Assembly: GCF_900141835.1 (NCBI RefSeq)
Contig: NZ_FQZD01000004.1
Location: 124,001 to 188,000 of the forward strand
DNA from: Propionispora hippei DSM 15287
GTDB taxonomy: Bacteria > Bacillota > Negativicutes > Propionisporales > Propionisporaceae
Direction: 5' to 3'
DNA: 64,000 nt
Below the pieces are notes generated by a model, which was not told where the DNA came from, searched no databases, and saw only the letters and a list, made by a program, of their open reading frames with translations. Below, one piece after another: positions 53,379-60,822 of this stretch. Numbering within the stretch: position 1 is the first letter of the stretch; every line of letters begins with the position of its first letter. Both the position numbers and the translations under genes were made by a program.

Positions 53379-53413
53379 AACCTAAGCGTCGGTAAGAGGC
53401 TTAGGTTTTTTCT
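53379..53413 (+). terminator. terminator of 6S RNA
   Basis: AACCTAAGC (53379-53387) pairs with GCTTAGGTT (53399-53407), then TTTTTCT. Confidence 0.85.
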
Positions 53414-53554
53414 ATTTGACAGGATAAATAACGATATGAAGAGAATGTTAACTTATATAAGAGATGCTCTTGCCTATGCCCGGAGCTGGCCGGAAAAACA
53501 GCGCGGGATACGGTGAGAGTGCGGGAGCAAGGGAAGAAAGGAGTACAACCGGAA

Positions 53555-54895
53555 ATGGATTTGTTTTCATATAGCCTGCAGCAGGAACCGCGGAAGAATG
53601 AACCGTTGGCCGCGCGTATGCGGCCGCGCAGCCTGGAGGAGTTTGTCGGACAGGAAAAGGTGGTCGGTCACGGGAGTTTCCTACGAAAAATGATCGAATC
53701 CGATAATATTCCTTCGATGATTTTATTCGGTCCACCTGGTACGGGAAAAACAACACTGGCCAATGTCATTGCCAATCAGACAGGCAGCCATTACGAGCAG
53801 TTAAATGCCGTGGCGGCGGGGATTGCCGATGTCCGTAAAGTAACGGAGGGGGCTAAAGACCGCCTTATTTTGCATAGGCAGCGCACGTTACTGTTTATTG
53901 ACGAAATCCACCGGTTTAATAAGGGCCAGCAGGATGTGCTGCTGCCTTTTGTGGAGGATGGACGGGTTATTTTGATCGGTGCGACAACCGAGAATCCCTA
54001 TTTCGAAGTGAATTCGCCTCTCTTATCCCGCATGCGGGTGGTACGGTTACAGCCTCTTAATAAAGAAGCTGTTCTGCGGATTATCAGGCAGGCAACGGCT
54101 GATGCAGAGCGGGGACTGGGCCATCTGGCAATCGAATATGACGAACTGGCCCTGGCGACGATAGCCGATATTGCCGGCGGTGATGCCCGGGTGGCTCTGA
54201 ATATATTGGAGCAAGCCGTCGGATTATTGGAAGTGTCGCAAGAAAAGCGGTTGACTGCGGATTTTGTACATGCCGTGGCCGGTGAAAAAATTCAAATATA
54301 CGATAAAAATGGCGATAACCATTATGATGTAGCTTCGGCGCTGATTAAAAGCATGCGCGGCTCCGATCCCGATGCGGCGCTGCATTATCTGGCCCGCATG
54401 CTGGCCGCTGGTGAGGATGTAAAATTTATTGCCCGCAGAATTGTGATCTGTGCCGCAGAGGACGTCGGCAATGCCGATCCTCAGGCGCTTAGTCTGGCGA
54501 TGGCAGCGGCGCAGGCTGTGCAGTTTATTGGCATGCCGGAGGCGCGGATTCCATTGGCACAGGCTGTCACCTATATTGCGGCGGCACCTAAGAGCAACGC
54601 GGCGTATTTGGGCATTAACGATGCCTTGCAGGATGTAAGGCAAAAAGATTGCGGCACCGTGCCGCTGCATCTGCGTGACAGCAGCTATAAAGGAGCTAAA
54701 GCTTTCGGCCACGGAAAAGAGTACCGCTACCCGCACGATTATCCGGGGCATTATATTGAACAGCAGTATTTACCCGATGCGTTAGCAGGAACTGTTTATT
54801 ACCGGCCCGGTGACCAGGGCTATGAAGCGGTTGTTCAGGAGCGACTTGCTATTCGGCGAAATCACGATAAGAACAAGGGCAAAGAAAAGGGGTAG
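53555..54895 (+). CDS. rarA: replication-associated recombination protein RarA (MgsA)
   Basis: RarA is an AAA+ ATPase acting at stalled forks. The 446-residue protein has LAARMRPRSLEEFVGQEKVV, Walker A LFGPPGTGKTTLANVIA, Walker [36 protein letters not shown], and the C-terminal tetramerisation domain with LIKSMRGSDPDAALHYLARM and AYLGINDAL. ATG 53555 (MDLFSY) is the usual family N-terminus; GAAAGGAG is about 14 bases upstream. In B. subtilis the region aspS-bsrA-yrvM-yrvN(rarA) is similar. Confidence 0.95.
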   Translation: MDLFSYSLQQEPRKNEPLAARMRPRSLEEFVGQEKVVGHGSFLRKMIESDNIPSMILFGPPGTGKTTLANVIANQTGSHYEQLNAVAAGIADVRKVTEGAKDRLILHRQRTLLFIDEIHRFNKGQQDVLLPFVEDGRVILIGATTENPYFEVNSPLLSRMRVVRLQPLNKEAVLRIIRQATADAERGLGHLAIEYDELALATIADIAGGDARVALNILEQAVGLLEVSQEKRLTADFVHAVAGEKIQIYDKNGDNHYDVASALIKSMRGSDPDAALHYLARMLAAGEDVKFIARRIVICAAEDVGNADPQALSLAMAAAQAVQFIGMPEARIPLAQAVTYIAAAPKSNAAYLGINDALQDVRQKDCGTVPLHLRDSSYKGAKAFGHGKEYRYPHDYPGHYIEQQYLPDALAGTVYYRPGDQGYEAVVQERLAIRRNHDKNKGKEKG

Positions 54896-54926
54896 CCCGC
54901 TATAGTAAGCTGGCTACCCTTTTTTA
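54890..54926. terminator. bidirectional terminator between rarA and lgt
   Basis: GGGTAGCC (54890-54897) pairs with GGCTACCC (54912-54919). T runs follow on the + strand (54920-54925), and on the minus strand the complement also runs into a short T run, fitting two convergent genes. Confidence 0.85.
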
Positions 54927-54937
54927 CTGTAAGAGGT

Positions 54938-55738
54938 TTATCTTTTGGTTGTTTTTTTTGGTTCCTCAATAGGTGTCCCATATTTGCCTACCCAGATAAA
55001 CAGGCCGACTCCAACCAAAATCACTGCCAAACTGGTAAGCTGTGCCGATTTTAACCCCAGCAGTAAGGTACCGTAATCACCGCGCAGATATTCCAGGAAA
55101 AAACGGGCGGTGGAATAAAGCACCGCATACAGGATAAATACCTGGCCCTTGGCGTGATTGGTCGTACGGAAAAGCAGCAGCAGCACGAAGATCACCATGT
55201 CCAACTGACTTTCCCATATTTCGGCCGGCCATAGGGGCTGTGCTCCATATACCTGATGGGCCAGTGTGGTAGAAGGGTAGAGAATGCCAAAGTTGCCGCC
55301 TGTGGGATGTCCGAAGGCATCGCCGTTTAACAGATTGGCGGCCCGGCCCAGCGCCTGACCGAGGATAATGGCCGGAGCGGCGACAATGTCGGCAAAAGCC
55401 CAGGTATCAATCTGATGCCGCTTGGTATAAAGGTACCCGACTATGGCACCTAGAAAAACGCCGCCTTGGATAGCCATGCCTCCTTGCCAGACAAATGGAA
55501 TTTCCAGCAAATGATTGTGATAGTAACCCCAGTCAAAGAAAAATACATCCCATAAGCGGGCGCCGACAATGCCGGCGATGCCGCAGTAAATTCCCATATC
55601 AGGGACGTGCTGATGCCAACGTCCGTCCTGTTTGGCAAAATAGTAAGCTGTGCCTGTTGCCAATATGATGCTAAGGCTCAGGATCAGACCATAGGCCCGG
55701 ATGGGAAAGTCGCCGATAAAAAACAAATACTGGTGCAT
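54938..55738 (-). CDS. lgt: prolipoprotein diacylglyceryl transferase
   Basis: Lgt attaches diacylglycerol to the lipobox cysteine of prolipoproteins at the cytoplasmic membrane. The 266-residue protein has seven membrane segments and the family signature GQALGRAANLLNGDAFGHPT, plus VWQGGMAIQGGVFLG and EYLRGDYG. ATG 55738 is preceded on the minus strand by AAGGAGGATTCT. It is convergent with rarA and divergent from the TetR-family gene. Confidence 0.96.
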   Translation of the reverse strand: MHQYLFFIGDFPIRAYGLILSLSIILATGTAYYFAKQDGRWHQHVPDMGIYCGIAGIVGARLWDVFFFDWGYYHNHLLEIPFVWQGGMAIQGGVFLGAIVGYLYTKRHQIDTWAFADIVAAPAIILGQALGRAANLLNGDAFGHPTGGNFGILYPSTTLAHQVYGAQPLWPAEIWESQLDMVIFVLLLLFRTTNHAKGQVFILYAVLYSTARFFLEYLRGDYGTLLLGLKSAQLTSLAVILVGVGLFIWVGKYGTPIEEPKKTTKR

Positions 55739-55897
55739 AGAATCCTCCTTGTTAATGCAGACAGGGGTGGCACAGACGTGACCTGTACAACAAAATCTGT
55801 ATTCATTATAGGCGATTTGTCTGTAATGTGCAATTATTTGCCAATTGCTGCTCAGGACCAGCCGGACGGAAGGGAATCACATAGACAAAAGAAAAAA

Positions 55898-55938
55898 GAA
55901 ATGCTATTCTTTAATCATTCGAGTAAGAATAGCATTTC
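55898..55938. promoter_or_regulatory. perfect 14-bp inverted repeat upstream of the TetR-family gene (putative operator)
   Basis: GAAATGCTATTCTT (55898-55911) and AAGAATAGCATTTC (55925-55938) are exact inverted repeats separated by 13 bases. The second arm ends inside the ribosome site of the TetR-type gene (TCAGGAGAAC). It could be an autoregulatory operator or an RNA hairpin hiding that site. Confidence 0.6.
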
Positions 55939-55949
55939 AGGAGAACATC

Positions 55950-56558
55950 ATGACAGAAAAAGATACGCAGGCCAAACTGATTGAGTCTGCCACGTCCTTA
56001 TTTGCCCAAAGGGGTTATGCCGCCGTATCGATCAGGGAGCTGGCTGATGCCGCTCAGGTAAACAGTGCGCTCATATCCTATCATTTTGGCAGTAAGGAAG
56101 GCTTGTACCTGGCCGTTTTGGAAAATCAGTTCCGGCCGATTACCGGTCTGCTGCAGCAAGCCGCAAAAACGGCGATGAGCCCGGAAGAGCGGATTGTATA
56201 CTACGCTAAAGGCGTGTATGAAATACACAAAAGCAGGCCTTTTCTGATCCGCTTTTTACACAGTGAACTGACGAATCCCACAGCCGGGCTGGAAAGTGTC
56301 GTAAAACGCTATATTGGACAAATTTATCCCTTTTTATATCAGGCCTTTGCCGAAGGAGTGGCGTCCCGTCAGTTTAATGCCGCGTTGAATCCAGGCTATG
56401 CAGTACTATCACTGGTGGGAATTATGAATTTCTACTTTATTGCCAAACCGATAGCCCGGGAATTTTTGACAGTTGACAATGAGCATGATAAGAAATATCT
56501 GCTGCAGGCTGTGCAAATCTATTTACATGGCATCAAGGATAACAACTATAACTCCTGA
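55950..56558 (+). CDS. TetR/AcrR-family transcriptional regulator (CerR-like C-terminus)
   Basis: The 202-residue protein has a TetR-type helix-turn-helix (LIESATSLFAQRGYAAVSIRE, quoted in part: SLFAQRGYAAVSIRELAD) with ALISYHFGSKEGLYLAVL, and an all-helical ligand domain with LIRFLHSELTNPTAGLES, like CerR/DUF1956-type regulators. Start ATG 55950 follows CAGGAGAAC. No transporter or enzyme gene is next to it, so its target is unknown; the 14-bp inverted repeat directly upstream suggests self-regulation. The end overlaps the convergent hypothetical gene by 13 bases. Confidence 0.88.
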   Translation: MTEKDTQAKLIESATSLFAQRGYAAVSIRELADAAQVNSALISYHFGSKEGLYLAVLENQFRPITGLLQQAAKTAMSPEERIVYYAKGVYEIHKSRPFLIRFLHSELTNPTAGLESVVKRYIGQIYPFLYQAFAEGVASRQFNAALNPGYAVLSLVGIMNFYFIAKPIAREFLTVDNEHDKKYLLQAVQIYLHGIKDNNYNS

Positions 56559-56938
56559 GACCATTTTTCCAATTGCAGCAACAGCTCGCCGCGGGTGGAA
56601 TCAACCTCGGCGCCTCGCCATTCCTGCCCTGTTTCGCTGTCGAACCAGACATCCTTACTGGTAAAAGCGGCTGTGGGAATCAGTTTTTCCCTGGCGGCAT
56701 TCAATATGCCGTCCAGCATGCTTTGTTTGATGGTTTTACGGGCAAGCCGGTTGCCGGTCTTTTCCGTTGTTTGTACGTCAATACCGTCGGCGGTGGCCCG
56801 CAATTCGATCAGGCTCAGCAATTTTCCCTGCTGGCCGGCAGTATGAATGGCCTGCTTGGCGGCGTCGGCAGCTGCCTGCCGGGTAATATCATCATCATGG
56901 ACGGTGATCCTTACATTGCCAATGATCAGTTTATACAT
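56546..56938 (-). CDS. hypothetical protein
   Basis: The 130-residue protein is not recognised. It is soluble (no membrane helix or signal peptide), with a beta-rich start MYKLIIGNVRITVHDDD, an Ala-rich helix QAAADAAKQAIHTAG, a basic middle and the C-terminal LLLQLEKWSQEL. ATG 56938 has an excellent ribosome site on the minus strand (TTTAAGGAGGCTTATC), which argues that it is real. It is convergent with and slightly overlaps the TetR gene, and points away from the leuS leader. Confidence 0.7.
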   Translation of the reverse strand: MYKLIIGNVRITVHDDDITRQAAADAAKQAIHTAGQQGKLLSLIELRATADGIDVQTTEKTGNRLARKTIKQSMLDGILNAAREKLIPTAAFTSKDVWFDSETGQEWRGAEVDSTRGELLLQLEKWSQEL

Positions 56939-57034
56939 GATAAGCCTCCTTAAACATAGCTGGATGGTTAAATTTATGAACTGTCGTTATTAAATATGAA
57001 TATATAAAGAAGACTAATTTTGGGGGATAAGTTA

Positions 57035-57196
57035 AGAACCTGTAGTCAAATATTAGAAACACTGTGTCGGCGACGATTTTTTTGCTATACTTCATTAATT
57101 TTTCCGGTCATAACCCATTATGTCCACGAAAAATTACCTTGTCTGGTGAAAAAATCGCTCGCCGCTCCAGTATTTCCATGATTAAATACAGGTTCT
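57035..57196 (-). repeat. repeat family B, copy 2: full-length palindromic element
   Basis: The 162-bp element starts AGAACCTGTA and ends TACAGGTTCT, a perfect 10-bp terminal inverted repeat. The whole element folds on itself: GGCGACGATTTTTTT pairs with AAAAAATCGCTCGCC, and ATTTTTCCGGTCATAACC with the facing GTCCACGAAAAAT arm. Copy 1 is at 34933 in the opposite orientation. It ends 5 bases before the -35 box of the leuS promoter. Confidence 0.85.
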
Positions 57197-57201
57197 AAAA
57201 T

Positions 57202-57230
57202 TTGACTTTATATAAGAACTACTATATAAT
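57202..57230 (+). promoter_or_regulatory. sigma-A promoter of the leuS T-box leader
   Basis: TTGACT (57202-57207), 17-bp spacer, TATAAT (57225-57230). Transcription would begin near 57237. Confidence 0.85.
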
Positions 57231-57237
57231 GTAATCT

Positions 57238-57467
57238 GATAATCCGTGGATGCAGAGTAGTAAGTGAGATGACCGGTACAGAAAGTTGGCGGACGATGCA
57301 AGCCAAACCGGGAAGGCGCCGAACTCGCTGCAGAGGAGCAGCCGTGAAATGTAATGGCTGACGCAGGATCGGCGTTAGTGATCTAGGAGAGGACGGCAAT
57401 TCGCCGTCAATCAGGGTGGTATCGCGGGAATGTCTCGTCCCTGGCTTTTATAGCCAGGGACGTTTTT
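57238..57467 (+). promoter_or_regulatory. T-box leader (leucine type) with terminator upstream of leuS
   Basis: The T-box core AGGGTGGTATCGCGG (57413-57427) is near consensus. The upstream Stem I contains AGTAGTAAG, GATGCAAGCC and the probable specifier loop segment GAACTC (CTC, leucine). The terminator CGTCCCTGGC (57436-57445) with GCCAGGGACG (57453-57462) and TTTTT follows; the antiterminator would pair the T-box with sequence before it. Uncharged tRNA-Leu would bind and permit leuS transcription (family knowledge). Confidence 0.93.
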
Positions 57468-57519
57468 GATTCTTGGGCACCAAAGGGATTGTTTTATACA
57501 TTAGGGAGGTTATTAAGTA

Positions 57520-60006
57520 ATGGACGAAAAATATCTTCCGTCTGACATTGAAGCAAAGTGGCAAAAAGAATGGCTGGCAACGGATGCATTCAGTACGGAA
57601 ATCAACCGTCAGCGGCCGGAATATTATGTTTTGGAAATGTTTCCGTATCCTTCGGGAAATTTACATATGGGACATGTACGCAATTACTCCATTGGCGATG
57701 TGGTGGCCCGGTTTAAGGTGATGCAAGGCTATAACGTGCTGCATCCCATGGGGTGGGATGCCTTTGGCATGCCGGCGGAAAATGCGGCGATCAAGCATGG
57801 CGTACAGCCTTCAAAGTGGACTTGGGACAATATTGCCAACATGCGGCGCCAACAGCAGGAACTGGGGCTTTCCTACGACTGGAACCGTGAGGTGGCCACC
57901 TGTCACCCGGAATATTATCGCTGGACCCAGTGGTTATTTCTGTTGTTTTACAAGCGTGGCCTGGCGTATAAGAAAAAGGCAACGGTTAACTGGTGTAACG
58001 ACTGCAATACCGTGCTGGCCAACGAACAGGTCATTGACGGGCATTGCTGGCGTTGCGATGCCGTTGTGGTCAAGAAAGAACTGGAACAGTGGTTCCTTAA
58101 AATAACCGATTATGCCGACCGGCTGCTGGAGGATTTGAAGGACCTTAAAGGCTGGCCAGAGCGGGTCAAAACGATGCAGGATAACTGGATCGGCCGCAGT
58201 GAAGGGGCTGAATTCAGTTTCTCTGTACCTGAATATGAGGAAAAAATTGCTGTCTATACAACGCGGCAGGATACGGTTTTCGGTGTATCCTATTTGGTGT
58301 TGGCGCCGGAACATCCCCTGGTAGATAAGTTTATCACCGGCAAACCGAACGAGGCGGCTATTCGTGATTTTATCAAACGGGTGTGTAATCTAAGTGAAAT
58401 TAGCCGTACTTCCAGTGAGATGGAAAAAGAAGGAATGTTTACCGGTGTTTATGCCGTCAATCCGTTCAATGGTGCTCAGGTACCGATCTGGATTGCCAAT
58501 TATGTATTGGTCGAATACGGTACCGGTGCGGTTATGGGCGTACCAGCCCATGATGAACGGGACTGGCAGTTTGCCACCAAATACAGTTTGGAAAAACGTC
58601 TGGTTATTCAGCCGCAGGGCCAGGAGCTAAGTATTGAAACCATGGCAGGTGCTTACGATGGCACCGGTATCATGGTTGATTCCGGGCAGTTTACCGGTCT
58701 GGATAATGAACAAGGCAAGACGGAAATCGCCAAATGGCTGGAAGTACATGGCCTGGGGAAAAAGCGGGTGAATTACCGCTTGCGCGACTGGTTGATTTCC
58801 CGTCAAAGATACTGGGGCGCGCCGATTCCGATTATTTATTGCCCGCAGTGCGGTGTTGTACCGGTACCGGAAAAAGACTTACCAGTCATGCTGCCCGACG
58901 AGGTCCGGTTTGATACAGGATCGGTGTCGCCGCTGGCTACCACCGAGTCTTTTGTACATTGTTCCTGCCCGGTATGCGGCGGTGAGGCCAGACGTGAAAC
59001 CGATACGATGGATACCTTTATTTGTTCCTCCTGGTATTACATGCGTTATACCGATCCGCGCAATACTACGACGCCTTTTGACTCGTCTAAGGTGAATTAT
59101 TGGATGCCTGTTGATCAGTATATCGGCGGCATTGAACATGCCATTTTGCATTTGCTTTATTCCCGCTTCTTTACCAAAGTACTGAAAGATGCCGGACTTA
59201 CCAATTTCGATGAGCCGTTTAAAAATTTACTGACTCAGGGCATGGTTATTAAAGACGGTGCCAAAATGTCAAAATCCAAGGGCAACGTGGTTTCGCCGGA
59301 GGAAATTATCAGCAAGTACGGTGCCGATACGGCCCGCCTGTTCATCTTGTTTGCGGCTCCGCCGGAACGCGATCTGGAATGGAGCGAGCAAGGTGTGGAA
59401 GGAGCCTACCGATTCCTCGGACGCTTCTGGCGCATTATCCATTATTATCATTCCTTCCTTACCGCAGAGGTAGCGGAAGTGGCTGCTTCGTCCTTGTCCA
59501 AGGAAGAGCAGCATGTAAGACGGATTTTGCATTTAACCATCAAAAAGGTAACGGAGGATGTGGGGGAACGTTTCACTTTCAATACTGCTATCAGTGCCAT
59601 CATGGAACTGGTTAATGCCATGTATGTATTGAAAGATCAGAATGTTGCCGTCCAACCGGCTTTTGCCCGGGAATTGGTCACCGCCCTGGTTCGATTGCTG
59701 GCTCCTTTCGCACCGCACATTACAGAAGAATTATGGCATGCCATTGCCGGCAGCGAGGCCGGCAGCGTTCACAAAGAAAGCTGGCCTGCCTTTGATCCGG
59801 AAGCGGTTAAACTGGATGAGGTGGAAATTGTTTTACAGGTTAACGGAAAAGTAAGAGATAAAATTGTTGTTCCCGTAGGTCTTGACAATAAAGCACTGCA
59901 GGATAAAGCTTTAGAACAGCAAAAAGTTCAGGAATTCATTGAAGGCAAGCAAGTTGTAAAAGTAATATGCGTGCCGCAAAAGCTAGTCAATATTGTAGTA
60001 AAATAA
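57520..60006 (+). CDS. leuS: leucyl-tRNA synthetase
   Basis: LeuRS charges tRNA-Leu. The 828-residue class I enzyme has the HIGH-type motif [21 protein letters not shown] (partly: [14 protein letters not shown]), an editing domain with [13 protein letters not shown], the zinc ribbon residues (CNDCNTV, CWRC), the LeuRS segment [12 protein letters not shown], and the KMSKS loop [17 protein letters not shown] 57520 has GGGAGG at 12 bases. Regulated by the T-box and promoter upstream; a terminator follows at 60090. Confidence 0.97.
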   Translation: MDEKYLPSDIEAKWQKEWLATDAFSTEINRQRPEYYVLEMFPYPSGNLHMGHVRNYSIGDVVARFKVMQGYNVLHPMGWDAFGMPAENAAIKHGVQPSKWTWDNIANMRRQQQELGLSYDWNREVATCHPEYYRWTQWLFLLFYKRGLAYKKKATVNWCNDCNTVLANEQVIDGHCWRCDAVVVKKELEQWFLKITDYADRLLEDLKDLKGWPERVKTMQDNWIGRSEGAEFSFSVPEYEEKIAVYTTRQDTVFGVSYLVLAPEHPLVDKFITGKPNEAAIRDFIKRVCNLSEISRTSSEMEKEGMFTGVYAVNPFNGAQVPIWIANYVLVEYGTGAVMGVPAHDERDWQFATKYSLEKRLVIQPQGQELSIETMAGAYDGTGIMVDSGQFTGLDNEQGKTEIAKWLEVHGLGKKRVNYRLRDWLISRQRYWGAPIPIIYCPQCGVVPVPEKDLPVMLPDEVRFDTGSVSPLATTESFVHCSCPVCGGEARRETDTMDTFICSSWYYMRYTDPRNTTTPFDSSKVNYWMPVDQYIGGIEHAILHLLYSRFFTKVLKDAGLTNFDEPFKNLLTQGMVIKDGAKMSKSKGNVVSPEEIISKYGADTARLFILFAAPPERDLEWSEQGVEGAYRFLGRFWRIIHYYHSFLTAEVAEVAASSLSKEEQHVRRILHLTIKKVTEDVGERFTFNTAISAIMELVNAMYVLKDQNVAVQPAFARELVTALVRLLAPFAPHITEELWHAIAGSEAGSVHKESWPAFDPEAVKLDEVEIVLQVNGKVRDKIVVPVGLDNKALQDKALEQQKVQEFIEGKQVVKVICVPQKLVNIVVK

Positions 60007-60089
60007 ATGGAGGCTCCTTCCAGAGCGGATTGGTACTCCCTTAAGCTTAGGCGAAATTATCCAGGAGCTTAGCCACCGGATAAAAAATA

Positions 60090-60127
60090 CAGCCGTTCTA
60101 CCTGCTGGTAGGACGGCTGCTTTTTTT
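60090..60127 (+). terminator. terminator after leuS
   Basis: CAGCCGTTCTACC (60090-60102) pairs with GGTAGGACGGCTG (60107-60119) with one G-U pair, loop TGCT, then C and seven T. Confidence 0.92.
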
Positions 60128-60203
60128 GGTGCATTTGGAGGATTTTGGATATATTTGGCGAATTCGATGAATCAGATATTCTTTTGCGGAGGGGAACGGA
60201 TGG

Positions 60204-60815
60204 ATGTTCACCAGAGAACGGATTATCGTAATTATGCTTGTTGCGGTCATTTTGTTAACAGCCAGCTTCTACAGTTTCTGGCAAAAGCAGGCGGCTAGCG
60301 AGCGGATTTCCGTCCAGTCGGAGGAACAGCGAAAAAGCGGCGATGCGGTAAATCCGACTAAGGCCGATACGGCTAAAACGGTGGAGGACTGTGTTGTTTA
60401 TATCAGCGGTGCGGTTAATCGGCCGGGAGTATTCCACGTACCGGTTAACAGCCGGGTGGTGGATGTGGTGCAGGTGGCTGGTGGATTAACGGCAGCCGCT
60501 GATCAGATCAAAATTAACCTGGCGGAAAAAATCAGGGACGGAATGCATATCCATGTGCCGGACAAAAACAGTACTGTAGTCGCCGGTAGTGGCGGAACGG
60601 TAATATCTAGCAGTGATGGGCAGGAAAAAGTAAATATTAACAGCGCAGGCAAAGAAGAACTGGATAAACTTCCCGGAATCGGCCCCGCCATGGCGGAACG
60701 GATTGTGGAATACCGGGAAACGGCAGGGATGTTTAAGGATGTTGCCGATTTGAAAAATGTCCCCGGTATCGGTGAAGCCAAATTTAAACGGCTGGCCGAT
60801 AAAATAACTATTTAA
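60204..60815 (+). CDS. comEA: competence protein ComEA
   Basis: ComEA binds incoming double-stranded DNA outside the cytoplasmic membrane during transformation. The 203-residue protein has an N-terminal membrane anchor (IVIMLVAVILLTASFYSF), an SLBB domain (VYISGAVNRPGVFHVPVNSR) and a C-terminal double helix-hairpin-helix domain (KVNINSAGKEELDKLPGIG; LKNVPGIGEAKFKRL). ATG 60204 follows GGAGGGGAACG. It is followed by comEC with a 7-base gap. Confidence 0.93.
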   Translation: MFTRERIIVIMLVAVILLTASFYSFWQKQAASERISVQSEEQRKSGDAVNPTKADTAKTVEDCVVYISGAVNRPGVFHVPVNSRVVDVVQVAGGLTAAADQIKINLAEKIRDGMHIHVPDKNSTVVAGSGGTVISSSDGQEKVNINSAGKEELDKLPGIGPAMAERIVEYRETAGMFKDVADLKNVPGIGEAKFKRLADKITI

Positions 60816-60822
60816 TTGGTGC

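Noticed and set aside
60030-60085. A further copy of a repeat resembling 53001-53030 (AAGCTTAG-CG-AA-TATCCAGGA)
   Set aside because: The similarity covers only about 25 bases with gaps, and the ends are not defined, so it was not called as a repeat family.
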